56,740 bases of DNA from Priapulus caudatus (GCF_000485595.1 NW_014577516.1:64474-121213), one strand, 5' to 3'; counted from the first letter of the stretch, positions 35,138-47,037 are shown. Numbers and translations: made by a program. The notes: generated by a model not told the origin, from the sequence alone.

Positions 35138-35777
35138 GTTGACGAATGCGAGAGTAACTGGCACCTTGTGTAGTTAATAAGTACATTACCTTATAACCAA
35201 ACGCGTATTAGTTTGCACAATATCACTGCTGGTTACATTACAAGCAAGACTTGAAATCAGTTGTTGATATTCATTTACGTGCCGTAAATGTCATCCAGTA
35301 GTCAAGCGATAAGTCGCCGATGACGTAAACATTTGTGCGGCCCGTATGTTTTGGACGCCAGATGAAATGGAGGTGTCAGCTGTGTATCCACGGCCACGGA
35401 CTAAACATGGAAATAGAGTAAAACACACATACTATTACTATTACTATTACTAAATCACGGACGCACATGGACAGCCCTGACAAAAAATTCCTTATCACGA
35501 GCGTCCGTGTTTACGAAATCACTGATGATAGCATTGCGTACGGCCGAGCATGCGTGCGAAAATGTCCGGTGCACTATAAATCTGTATCACACCCGCTTCG
35601 CTGGCAGCGATTTGAAAGTGAAACTGTAAACTGTAAACATTCCTTGGACTGCAGATTTCAATTAGACATTTCTTAGTAACCAGCAGTGATATTGGACAAA
35701 CTAATACGCGTTTGGCTATAAGGTAATGTACTTATTATGTACTACACAAGGTGCCAGTTACTCTAGCAATCGTCAAC
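35138..35777. mobile_element. 640-bp element with ~100-bp terminal inverted repeats
   Basis: Arms at 35138-35236 and 35676-35777 are near-exact reverse complements (GTTGACGAATGCGAGAGTAA... to ...CTGCTGGTTAC). The 440-bp interior has a 69-codon frame (35467-35676) that resembles no transposase. The exact outer edges and target duplication were not resolved. Confidence 0.75.
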
Positions 35778-36244
35778 ATAATTGAACATTCACATTGCAT
35801 ATATCAGATTCATTATCAATTGCCATAATTATTATTCCTCCTACCATATATATTAATTATTATAGTATTATACTTATAGTATTATATGTATTATATTATC
35901 CCATGTTATTGGTCTATTTTTATCTCCTACACAAACCTCACGATAGTATCAACTTTCTTCCTTGACAGTAACGGATTTTAATTGAGCACTAGACAAAGTA
36001 CCAGAGTAGAGAGAGAGACTTGGAAGTTGAAATTCTACATAAAATTTCGCGCGAACAACACGAAACACATGAACATTTGTGTGGGCGATGACAGCGCCAC
36101 GGAAGCGCTGACCTTTATTCCGGAAGTTCACGTGTACCGACTACCGAGGTTTGCGATGTAAATAAAACTTTAAAAGTAAGTTGCTGAACGTACGTCACCG
36201 TGCTGCACTGTTAGTAAAAGGTTTTGATCAGGTAAGATGAGATG

Positions 36245-36282
36245 TAGCTCTAGTACTATAGCCCGCTTACAGTTGCCGCAGG
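36245..36282 (+). mobile_element. Half copy of the TAGCTCTA MITE
   Basis: TAGCTCTAGTACTATAGCCC continues to GTTGCCGCAGG, the left half of the element at 36481-36578. The right half is absent. Confidence 0.6.
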
Positions 36283-36409
36283 TGTGGTTGGTGTCAAAAT
36301 GCGTTGGTATCACAACTGAACTGTAGGTATTGCAAACCGGGCCGGTTTCTGCCATTTATTTACTGTACAACTAGTACAAGTAGCGTTTACACACCCATGT
36401 CGTGAGTTT

Positions 36410-36431
36410 GGTTAGGGTTAGGGTTAGGGTT
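36410..36431 (+). repeat. Interstitial telomere-like TTAGGG tract b
   Basis: Three to four TTAGGG units between the half MITE copy at 36245 and the full copy at 36481. Confidence 0.85.
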
Positions 36432-36480
36432 TTTAAACCTGGGGTTGTCAAATAGGAATGGGCCCCATTTACTCACTGGA

Positions 36481-36578
36481 TAGCTCTAGTAGTAGTACTA
36501 TAGCCCGCGTTCATTAACTGCCGCAGGTCGTAACATGCCTTTGGCAGTTAATGAACGCAGGCTATAGTACTAGAGCTA
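36481..36578. mobile_element. MITE with TAGCTCTA ends and 9-bp target duplication, copy 2
   Basis: A 98-bp palindrome from TAGCTCTAGTAGTAGTACTA to CTATAGTACTAGAGCTA. It is flanked by exact 9-bp direct repeats CTCACTGGA (36472-36480 and 36579-36587). Same family as 34973-35081. Confidence 0.8.
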
Positions 36579-36896
36579 CTCACTGGAGTACTACTAGTAC
36601 TACATGGGGGGGGGGAACGTCACATGGTACATACTACATGGAGTACATATAGTACTGGGACTATAGACATACAGTATACTGTATAGTATTACTAATACTA
36701 TTAGTGGTACTGTATTAGTATTACTAGTACTAGTAGTACTACTACTAGACTTAGTATTACTACGTAGCGGCGGCCTGGGTCCTAACTAAGTCAGTAAGTG
36801 GCAAAGTGCCTGTGATAAAACTGATTGTACCCCTCCCTATCTGTTCATTCATTATAATTCATTTCTATTTTAATTCTCTGGATTTTAGGATATAGT

Positions 36897-38956
36897 ATGG
36901 TTCGAGTGGTATTTCTCCATCCTGACCTCGGGATAGGGGGCGCCGAGAGGCTGGTCATTGATGCTGCGCTGGCTCTGAGGTCACGGGGTCACGACGTGCT
37001 GGTGATCACTGCTCACCACGATCCATCTCACTGCTTCCCCGAGACGATAGATGGAACGCTGTCAGTGAGGGCGGCTGGAGACTGGCTGCCCAGTAGCTTG
37101 CTGGGCAGCTGCCGCGCGCTGTGTGCATACGTGCGCATGCTGTACATTGCGCTGTACCTGCTGTTGCTCGAATCGTTTGACGTCATCTTCTGCGACCAGA
37201 TCTCTGCATGCATTCCCCTGCTGAAGTTGTTTAGTCGCAGGCGCATCGTCTTCTACTGCCATTTTCCCGACCAGCTCCTAACGCGCAGAGAGAGCTTTCT
37301 AAAGCGTGTGTATCGCGCACCCCTCGACTGGCTGGAAGAATGGAGTACAGGCTTGGCACATGTGATTCTCGTCAATAGCATGTTCACAGGTACAGCAGAA
37401 ATGCCAGTCATTTCCTTCATGCTGGACAATCAAATAGTTACATTGACTTGTGGATGAGTATTTACTAACCATTGCAGATTTTCATAGAATTATAGCACAA
37501 TAACTAATCTTTCATATACCAATGCAAAGGTCCATAGGAAGTGGTTGTATATCTTAAAGAAGACAAGGGGTTTAGAATCTCGTTCCAGTTTGCTGAGCTT
37601 CTTGTGCTGTAAGTAGGGGTGGGCCAATTAATTGATATATTAATGTTTTTGTGATACAAACCTTGACAATATATGTATCAAGACATTTGTATATTTAATT
37701 ATTTATGATACATGTACCGATACTCTACTGAATGAAATGTCTATAATTTGGTCGCGTGGTTTTATTAAATAACAAAAGAAACAACACAATTGGCAATTCC
37801 ATAGCAGTTGTTAACAAAGTGCTGTCCCAAAAAAGTTTGTAAGCGTTCACATGATTGGTAGAGTCCAGGCGAGTGTATATATAGTTTGCTAGCTAGTTTC
37901 TCTTGAAAGTATCGCAATACGTATCGTGATGCTGATTGTATCGTGAGTTACCCCAACTGTCCCACTCCTAGTCGTAGGCATGTCTGAGTCTTCCATATTT
38001 GCTAGCAACAGCATTTCTACTCGCTCACATGCCAATCTGTTTTTCTGCTCTAGCAAACGTTTTCAAGGACACGTTTAAAAGCTTGAGCAAAGTCACGCCA
38101 CAGGTTCTCTATCCGTCCCTAAACTTCTCAGCATTTGACACTGAAACAGAACTGCTAAATGATGACGTGCTACCACCTGGAAGAGATATATATTTTCTCT
38201 CCATCAACAGATATGAAAGAAAGAAAAACTTGGCACTTGCTATAGAAGCCTTTAGTAAGTAAAGTCGTTGATTGAAAATTAAAGTGGCAGTATGACTTTA
38301 ACCTAACCAGTGAAAATTTTCAATTAATAACTCCTTAGAAAGTGATGTGTTCAAACCAGCAATTTTAACTAAACGACATGTTTATGAAGAGTACAGATTC
38401 TGTCGTGGGCTAACTGGTTCCCTTGTGTCCCCTACTACGCGTGTCCATTGCAGGCCTTCTCAAGCTGCGGTTGTCTGATGAGAAATGGCGAAGGACACAC
38501 CTTGTCATGGCGGGCGGATACGACTCGCGCGTCCCCGAAAACCGCGAGCACCACGATGAGCTGCGCCATCTGGTGGCCAGCCTCAATCTGGAGGAGCACG
38601 TCACGTTCCTGCGTTCGGTGAGCGACGCTCGCAAGAGGGCGCTACTGCGCGGCTGCGCGTGCCTCGTGTACACGCCGAGCGGCGAGCACTTCGGGATCGT
38701 TCCCGTCGAGGCGATGTACGCCGGGCGGCCCGTCGTCGCCGTCGCCAGCGGCGGCCCGCTAGAGACTGTCGTTGACGCGAGCACGGGGTTCCTGCGCAAG
38801 GCCGACGCCGCGGCGTTCGCCGACGCCATGTTGGAATTCGTCGACGACGAGACGCTCGGCTCGGCGATGGGCCGGCGCGGCCGGGAGCTCGTCCTGCGGC
38901 GCTTCTCCTTCCAGGCTTTCACGGAGCAGCTGGACAATGTGGTGACCGCTCGGTGA
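36897..38956 (+). CDS. ALG2: ALG2, alpha-1,3/1,6-mannosyltransferase
   Basis: Three exons, 36897-37389, 38054-38254 and 38454-38956, join in frame to 398 residues. In the family ALG2 adds the second and third mannoses to the dolichol-linked GlcNAc2-Man oligosaccharide on the cytosolic face of the ER, the pathway that feeds N-glycosylation. Visible motifs are [12 protein letters not shown] (residues 8-19), [35 protein letters not shown] and the GT4 EX7E motif EHFGIVPVE (309-317). A hydrophobic stretch ([14 protein letters not shown]) near residue 80 fits membrane attachment. The start is the first ATG before the conserved N-terminus. TTTTAG just upstream (36884-36889) could be a splice acceptor of a 5' UTR intron. 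Exon 3 is visibly much more GC-rich than the introns. AATAAA signals are at 39320 and 39819. Confidence 0.96.
37614..37970. mobile_element. hAT-like MITE in ALG2 intron 1
   Basis: The ends TAGGGGTGGGC and GTCCCACTCCTA are inverted repeats, with an interior rich in ATATATCGATA/ATCGTATCG-like sequence. This is the pattern of widespread hAT-derived MITEs. The flanking 8-mers GCTGTAAG and GTCGTAGG match at only five of eight positions. Confidence 0.6.
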
Positions 38957-39319
38957 TGGCTGGTAGACGGGTAACAACATCGGCAGAAGGTAAACAGAAG
39001 AGTATACGTGGACGGTGGGAGAGAAACAGTAGAGCAGGGGGGGGGGGAATTCAGACAGTGTGGTAATCAGACGATGAGGCGATATGGGTCGGTTGGTCGG
39101 AGGTGGGGGATCGATGCACAGTTTACCAATAGTGGGTAAACTAGGAATGTAGACGGGTGATCCACGCGAAAAAAAACCTGAACGGAATACGTGACTTTCA
39201 AAATCAGGTCTGTGTGGTGAACGTTTGATGGGTGGATAGTCGGAATAGGTTTGTGCGTGTGGATGACATACAGTTTGTCAATAATGGGTAACTAGAAATA
39301 TTGACTAACGATCTGAGAA

Positions 39320-39325
39320 AATAAA
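39320..39325 (+). promoter_or_regulatory. Possible ALG2 polyadenylation signal
   Basis: AATAAA 364 bp past the ALG2 stop. A second AATAAA lies at 39819-39824. Confidence 0.4.
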
Positions 39326-39825
39326 GAACGAAGATACTGAGTTATAGTGTTGTAGGCTCTTGCCTCTGAAGACTCAAGTAAAAACACGTCTGTTTCTGTT
39401 CATCACACAGGCTCAAAGACCCCATATGTTTTCTTACTACGGTGAAGTGTTGCATATACAATAGTGTCATAAATCACGTGTACGTAAACGATTTCAGAAA
39501 GTAAAGCATAACACACTGACTACACTACACAAGTCTGAATATCAGATTTGCTGGACAGTGATGTCAGTAAGGTGTAAAGTGCTGCACTTACCTATCGACC
39601 AAGTGATTCTCCACGGCTTTTTAAATTGCAGGTGGCTAGTGTTGGTGAGTTAGCTGATAACATGTATCATGGATACATGTAACATGTATAACATGTGTGT
39701 GCGTGAATGTCAGGTCATTCTGAACATTGTTCGACATGTCATCCACTGGTTTGCACGTAGCTGTACCACAAACTATAAATGTACTAGGGGCTGTGAATCG
39801 TGTACAGTGTGATGAAGAAATAAAT

Positions 39826-41069
39826 CTCCCTAATTTAATAATGAGCTCGATTGATTATTAATTATTAATTTGCTTCCAACAGAAAATTTCTGTCGTGAAA
39901 TAACTCTGAACAACTCTTTAACATGAACAACTATATAGACCTACAACAAACAAACAGTTTACTACAAAAAAGCATTCATCATAATTAATAAAAAATAATC
40001 AATTTTATTTGTAAATTTTTTATCTAAATTTTAACAGCTATTTCTATCAGCCATTTGCCAATAGCTTGGAGTTTAGAAAATTTTACACACCGGTCGACTA
40101 CATTTATGTTTCTTACTTACATGTTCCATTCATGTATTATAATATAGAAACATCTATTATTCTGCTATATTGCCTCTATGTCACAGCAGGTAGGTCAATG
40201 ACATATATTGGTGTATTGGTGTATATATATAGGTATTGATTCATGAGGTGAATATATGACTAGCATATAAAGTCTAGACTATACCAAAACACCGGCTGAA
40301 GCTGTACAACAACTTTAAATTATTCCAGCTGTGTAAGCTTTTGATACCAGTGTAGGCTTTTGATACCTGTGTAGGCTTTTGATACCTAGTATACCAGATT
40401 CTGTCTCGCATAGATGGATATAAGTACTATGCATGTCACTAATTGACCAAGATTGACTAAACAGTAAACAGTCAGTTTGAGTTTGCAAGTTTGTATGTTT
40501 ATATATGCACTTAACAAAGGGAGGTTAATTTTACTGGGGAATTCACAGCACTGATTGCACTAATTAGCAGTTGAGCTATTAGAGGTAATTTGAATCACTA
40601 TATCAAAGCCTAGAATGGGCCCCCGCCCCCGAAAATTTCTAACTTGATTTTTTTCCCACAACAGAACTATATATGAGCATAGATTCATTTCATTTTTTAT
40701 TAATTAGAGTAAAATCTATCTTTTAGTTACTATAAATATAAGCCACTGTGCGATCCCAACCCACCAAAATTATCATCAGCATCCTGTGCATAAATTCCTA
40801 GTTGAATCAATGACATTTAGATCAAAAAATTATAATAACAACAAACTTTGCCTCATCCCAAAAGTCTACACATTAGCTACAAGGATTCTGGAAACAATTT
40901 CATGATTCAATAAAACTTGTAAAAAATACACTTCTCGAATAAATGGCAAACCTGCATCGATGTGCAACTAGAATCTCCCAGCCTCCCCTCGCTCATTTCC
41001 GTCTCCGCGTCCAGCTCTCCTCTCCCTCCAACCAGCCTACAGAGGCTCTGAACAACTCCGCATGCTGCT
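39826..41069. other. Unassigned intergenic DNA between convergent genes
   Basis: AT-rich DNA between the ALG2 3' end and the dehydrogenase 3' end. A short triplicate of GTAGGCTTTTGATACC-type units occurs at 40335-40390. No gene seen. Confidence 0.5.
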
Positions 41070-44001
41070 TCAGTACTTCTTCTCCCAGTCGACAAGGTAG
41101 CGAAGAGGTTCGTCGGCTGTGAAGCGTTCGTAGTTGTTGGCGAACACGTCCGACACCTGCCAGCTCATGCTCATCGAAGCCACATGCGGCGTCAGCACCA
41201 CGTTCGGCAGACGCCACAGCTCGCAGTCGCCTGGCAATGGCTCCCGCTCAAACACATCCAAGATGGCGGCGGCTATCCAGCCCTCCTTCAGCGCCGTCAG
41301 CAGATCGTCGGTGCAAATGACGCTACCTGTATTGAGTGTCGGTAAGCATTGCGAATGTGTGACATGATCAATGCTAAGCAATGTGAACCGTGGGAAAGAG
41401 ATAAGTGAACAACAGCTGCAAATATATAGAAGACTGTCATATTCATGAACGGAAAATGATTTTTCTTTAGAAATGGCAGAGTACAATATTGGAGGGGAGA
41501 AGCTTGGAAGATGCAGTCCACAACTGATCAGTGGCCAAAAGCCGCACTACAATCTATTCTACTACTATACTGTTAATATTATAAATGTACTCTCAGAGTC
41601 TCAGTTATATCAAGAGAGACCGGGTACAAGATGGCGTTGCGCAAAAGATGCGTTGTTCCCCGACCGCCAAGAGCGGTTAAACCGCGCACTTCCGCGGGAC
41701 TGGGCGCACGCGACCGCGGTATGTTCAATGTTGTATGTAGCATCTCGCGCTGCCCGCTATACGAATTCGCGCGCCGAAGGAGGGTGGGCGCGCGAATCCG
41801 TATAGCGGGAAGCGTAACATCGCGCAGTTTTCGTCACACCTACACCGGCTCGGCTACGGCGGGCATTTGCTGCTGCTGCTGCTTGCTTGTTGCGCGCTGC
41901 GCGGCAGGGGCGAGTATTTGTTGCTGCGGCTGCTTTGCCAGTATCTACAGATTAGCTACGTGTAAAAACTGGCACGGCCACGCCACCACGTGCTCGCAGT
42001 ATTCGCCGGCCACGCCAGCGCAGGTGCTCGCACGACGTGCCGTTGCCACGGGCAGCGCGGGGTCAGGAGGTTGCTCAAAACATGGCACGTACGCAGCCAG
42101 ACGCCGTAACGGCGGCATCGCATTTGCAGATAGCATCTAGACCGCGCCCCCCCATGTGGAGCGCCGTACGACACTTCGTAAAAAGCTCTGTGATAGACAA
42201 AACTCTATACTCGGCAGTAGTGCCCGTCATCGCGTAGCGGCCAATGAGCGAGCGCGTCATCGCTGATTGACAGCATTTCTTGCATTTTCTTGTAGGAGCC
42301 ACAACGTCTTAGCCATGAGGCGCACCACCCCAAAAAAAGTTTAGGGGCCGTTTGGAGATGACCTCCTGCCGTCCATCCCGAAATGTCGGTTGGATTGCGC
42401 CCAGTTTTCGCGCAGTGCGTTTTCAGACCCCTGTCTAAGGTATCTGTCTAAGGGGACAAAAAGGGGGCGGCGTATACGCTGTTGGGGCGCGGCTTTGCCA
42501 GCGAGCTGTGCGCTGCGCGCAAAAACCGGGGCCGCAAGTCCGTCTAGAGGGTGCAAATGGGATTCAGGAATAGATGTTACATATAGATTGCCATAAAATA
42601 TGCACACAATGAGCTGGATCGAGAAAGTCTGAAAGGAAATGGTCAGGTAGACACGGAGTATATGTGGTTTGGGAATACGCATCAGAGATTTTTTAGAGAA
42701 TTTTTGGCAATGTACTGTAAACATCAGGACTGACCCACTAAAACGCTACTCTGAAATCGCCCCAGACACACACTCATCTAGATGTCCATAAGATGTCACT
42801 TGAATGTTGTGATGTGATTCAGTGCATAGAAAAGAGAGTTAGTAATCGAGACACGATTTTTTCTTATGTTTTAATGGCGTGTACAAAACCGTCCACTTGA
42901 ACAGAGAATTGCTTGCTAACAGCAGACTGCCAAGATGTGCTGCTATTGGCTGCTGCTGGATCACACAGCTGAGTGGGTGTGTCCAACTCACCAGGCTAAT
43001 GTATATGATGAGCAATATACATGACTGTAAACAGTGCTAAACACGTTACAATTGTGTAGATTGTGGAAGAATTTAACAGATTTATATTTTACCTACCTCT
43101 GCCAACATTAATAAAAACTGCTTTCTTTGGCATACAATTCTTTAGTAGAGTGCCATTAAGAAGGCCCCTGGTTTCAACTGTATTTGGCAACACACTGCAG
43201 ATGTAGTCGCAAGCAGACAAAATCTCTGCTAGGCCATCATTTGTCCTGTTGAGAAATTATACAGCAAAATTATATGTATACATTCATACAATTATAAATC
43301 TTATGTGGCACAATGTAGTTAATTATTCTAACTAAACTAGCATTCTTTAATGAAGTTGTGGTATATCGAGAATATAATGAAGCTTGTGAGAGTTATTCTT
43401 GTTATACAAGACAAATACCTAATGTTTACCTGTATTCGTCAATGTACTCCTTCCGCTCTGTTGGTATCGTTCTTACCATTGCCCAAACCTTCATGCCAAA
43501 GAGTTTGCATATGCGGGCAATTTCCTTCCCTATATCGCCCGTTCCAAGAATCCCGATAGAGAGAGTGGACAATAGCCGATAACTCCTGAAAGGCGCCTGC
43601 CACCAGTAAACTTTCTTCTGCTGCTCCCTCATTAGCTCGAAGTTGCGCTCACGAGCGATAATCTGCCCAATGACGTACTCGGCCATGGCCGGGCCAAACG
43701 CGCCACCAAACCGCGTGATCCTGGCAGCCGGACGCTCGGCCACGCTATCCATGATCCTGTCCACGCCCGCCCATGTGCACTGCAGCCACTGCAGTTTGGG
43801 CAGCTTGTTGATGACCTGAGCGGCGAGGTCGGGATCTGCAAGAAGCACCTCTGCCTCCGCCAGTCCCGCGAACTGTTCGAGGGGCTTCATCGATTCTTCT
43901 TCGACGCTGGCGCTGTGATCGACCACTGTGACGGCAGGCATCAGCTGCTGCACGCTTGCACCCAGCCCCGGTATTCGCGTAAGGATGTGAACGGCCCTCA
44001 T
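41070..44001 (-). CDS. D-2-hydroxyacid dehydrogenase family protein (glyoxylate/hydroxypyruvate reductase A-like)
   Basis: Three exons, 44001-43430, 43245-43097 and 41326-41070, encode 325 residues. In the family these NAD(P)H enzymes reversibly reduce 2-oxoacids to D-2-hydroxyacids. The Rossmann dinucleotide motif GILGTGDIG is at 150-158. The catalytic triad is intact: Arg240 in NVGRGSV, Glu269 in DVFEREP and His288 in LTPHVAS. WLQCTWAGVD and the order of motifs look more like bacterial GhrA than vertebrate GRHPR, from memory. The true substrate cannot be read from sequence. No targeting peptide is evident, so it is probably cytosolic. The 1.77-kb intron 2 contains a GC-rich block. The gene converges on ALG2. 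Confidence 0.92.
41630..42560. other. GC-rich block inside dehydrogenase intron 2
   Basis: This ~900-bp segment is much richer in G, C and CpG than the flanking intron. It includes CGCACGCGACCGCGGTATGTTC, whose core also occurs reversed at the ends of module X (about 1125 and 10748). Open frames on both strands do not resemble proteins. It is probably old repeat material or an unmethylated CpG-rich stretch. Confidence 0.5.
41748..41814. repeat. 28-bp perfect-like hairpin
   Basis: The left arm 41748-41775 (CGCTGCCCGCTATACGAATT...) and right arm 41787-41814 are inverted, with two or three mismatches and an 11-bp loop. Confidence 0.8.
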
Positions 44002-44224
44002 CGTGACAATGCCGCCTTACTTACTTTTAATAGTACCAATGCAATGGCAATGGCAATGCGCCGACTGACGTTGCATCAGGCGGTTCCGACAACTAGAAAA
44101 TATCAATGCATAGGACAAACTTAGTAGTTATAATTATACTTTATATGTGATAAATATAGTTTCACAATAGGTGTAATACAAGCGAAGATGATGCGAACCT
44201 TATGCGAATATATAAGGGCTAACG

Positions 44225-44413
44225 CTCCATTAGGAGTGTTCCCAACTTTTATATCATTAATGATTAATGATTGATAATCCTAACCCTAACCCTAACCCTA
44301 ACCTAAATGACATTAAACCACAAACTAATATATGACCATGACCATAAATATATATTATATATATGTTATTATGACCATTAATGACATTAAAGTTGGGAAC
44401 ACTCCTAATGGAG
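44225..44413. mobile_element. Foldback element enclosing telomere-like tract c
   Basis: Exact 25-bp inverted arms CTCCATTAGGAGTGTTCCCA... (44225-44249 and 44389-44413), continuing imperfectly inward. They enclose (CCCTAA)n at 44279-44303 and an AT-rich stretch. No coding frame. Confidence 0.8.
44279..44303 (-). repeat. Interstitial telomere-like tract c (CCCTAA)
   Basis: Four CCTAAC units inside the foldback 44225-44413. Confidence 0.9.
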
Positions 44414-45897
44414 TATCAACCAATATTTATGCGAAGATGAAACTAACCTCAAAAACTCACGATTACTGGACCCTGGGCAGAGCCAGAGCTGCCTAGCAGC
44501 GCCACCTGTTAGAGCAAAACGTTTTCAATGTTTAGATCAATTTAACGTTTTCAATGTTTTCAATGAGAGGTAATAATATAAGGTAAGAAATCCAGCCGAT
44601 ACGAGGATGGATTATGTAGAGTAATAAATTAACTAAGATGTAAAAGTCATCTCCGAAGAGGCAGTGTATGGAGAGAACTAAATATGTGTGTAGTTCATGT
44701 CATTACGGTAGTTATACTTGTAGATACAATAATTATAGGTATCATATTTTATTTCATTTCAATAGATGAAAAAGAATATATATAATAAATAGAGTGATAT
44801 TTTCTCTGTGAAGGTTATATAGTATTATAGTCTCGTGACTCTATAAAATACTCCCATATTTATAATGTGAAAATAAACTACATAGTCAAATCAAGAGTGA
44901 ATATAAATAAAGTTGTTGAAACAAAGCAAGACAATCACAAAAGAAACAAAGCAGTTTGTATTTACTCACTCCTGATAAAATGTAGACCACGCATAACAGT
45001 AACGACCATAGCCGCGTGCGTGCTGGTGTAATGCCACACGTATGCAGCAGGTGGGCGGCTGGTAAATGAACTTTTCGAGTGGTTGTAGACTTGTAGTTCA
45101 TGGTTGTAGAATGTAGAATGTGAAATTCGTGCCGAATACGCGGTATACCGTGCAGCTTTATAGCGGGCAGGGGGGAGGGGCGCCCGCGTCCGTTTGTAGC
45201 GTGACCCACTATCCCAAATGCACCAAATTAAGTATCTAATCGTTCGATTCAACAATTTGATACAGTTTGTTGATAAATGGAACTTGGTTACTTAGTGTCT
45301 AAGCGATATTTGCTTCTTAAATCTATTAATAACTTCTTCTTCTTTTATTATAGAATGCGCGTCATCAGCGATACGATAAATATAAAAAATAATTCCGATT
45401 AAGTGTGGAAGATTCAAGAGTGTTTCAAGTTGAAAAATTGCGGCCACCAAAAACAAAAAACAAACTTGTACATGTTCGGGACACGTACTAAAACAGTTTC
45501 ATCTGTATCCGTAAATTCGGACGTATGTGGACTGGAAAGTAGAAATGGCATTGAATGCATCACACGTATGGGGCGAAACGGCTAATCAGCTCGATCGCTG
45601 AAAAGGGTTGCACGCGTACGGGTATACTTCCAAGGCTCAGTTTCCTCCAGACCAATAAAGATTAGATATTACTACCAGATCAATATCCAACAACGAATTA
45701 ACTGCCCATTGTTCACTAGCTGCATGCTCACGTAGGGCCTACAACACAACCCGTGCGCAGCTTTACCCTTTTCCCCAAAAATAAAATGAGTTAGTTAATA
45801 TATATACTAACCTGCATATTGGTAAATGTAATACTCGCATCATGAGTTTTGTTTAATCATTGATCTTCATTTAATGTGCTTGGCGTATTTTCTAGGC
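44414..45897. other. Unassigned intergenic DNA
   Basis: Mostly AT-rich, with a short GC-rich patch at 45125-45215 (GCGGGCAGGGGGGAGGGGCG). No gene recognised. Confidence 0.5.
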
Positions 45898-46187
<290 letters not shown>

Positions 46188-46396
46188 GATGTGCTTGGAC
46201 ATGGTTACATCAGGTCAAAATCGCATAAATTACACAATTTAATTATGGCGCTTGACCACATTTAATAATGACAACGATAATGTTGACAACGAGTTGATAT
46301 AGATATAGGATCAGAGACGCAGACAATCAGTGACTGTGTCTGCAGGATATGCATGTAAACGTGGCGTTGCCGATGGGGAAATGGCAGAAGGCAGAA

Positions 46397-46521
46397 AGGT
46401 TCGATATGATATGACTACTAGGCACTTTAATTTAATTTAATTTTTTAGGGTTAGGGTTAGGTTGTTTTTTTAAGTGCCTAGTAGTCATATCCTGCCTAGT
46501 AGTCATATCATATCGCACCTA
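46397..46521. mobile_element. Foldback element enclosing telomere-like tract d
   Basis: The left arm GGTTCGATATGATATGACTA...GCACTT (46398-46427) is inverted at 46472-46491. The inner part of that arm is repeated again at 46494-46519, giving one left and two right arms. TTAGGG repeats lie in the loop at 46445-46463. Confidence 0.75.
46445..46463 (+). repeat. Interstitial telomere-like TTAGGG tract d
   Basis: About three TTAGGG units in the loop of the foldback 46397-46521. Confidence 0.85.
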
Positions 46522-46825
46522 TCTGCCGGGTGCGGGGAAATGTAAGAGAATGAGAAGACATAATGACGACGAATGGAGGGGACGTACGTGGTGGGTTAGA
46601 AGAGAAAATAAAGGATGATAAGAAGACGGAGGGGTGAAACACACAGGACATGAGAAGACGGGAAAATAAAATTAGGAGGAAACGGTGAACGTCAGATGAA
46701 CAGGAGAACAAATGATATATATATATTCCCAAGCAGGAAACAGTTTGGCAAGGAAGTTGAAGTGGTGAAGTGTGACTGCATTCCAGTGGCGCATTCTCAA
46801 CATTACGTAAACTTTAACCCGGATA

Positions 46826-46917
46826 TGACGTAAGCACCGGGTTCGCTAAGCGTGGTGCTCTGTGATTCGATGGAAACTTCTAACCAATCATCAATATCCA
46901 GCTGTCGGCCCACGTGG
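46826..46917 (+). promoter_or_regulatory. Candidate calreticulin promoter elements
   Basis: In the 212 bp before the start codon there are TGACGTAA (46826-46833, CRE/ATF-like), CCAAT (46884-46888) and the palindrome CCACGTGG (46910-46917, with the ACGTG core bound by XBP1/bHLH-type factors). Calreticulin is stress-induced in other animals through CCAAT plus CCACG elements. Here the spacing is 21 bases, not the 9 of a classic ER stress element, so the assignment is tentative. Confidence 0.4.
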
Positions 46918-47037
46918 TAAGAGTTGGCGAATCGTATAGCTCCATCTGTACAGATCACATGGCACCTTTAGCACATTTTCTGTAGGAAAGTCGTGTTCGG
47001 TCCTAGACAGTGACAGGGAAACCTAGACGTAGCCGAA

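Noticed and set aside
37390-37457. Continuation of the ALG2 frame past 37389
   Set aside because: The sequence diverges from the family right after a CAG|GTACAG donor. The in-frame conserved continuation is the exon at 38054.
41631-42140. 169-codon frame and overlapping frames in the GC-rich block
   Set aside because: Open mainly because of high GC. The composition is Arg/Ala/Cys-rich, several frames are open on both strands, and the block is inside an intron.
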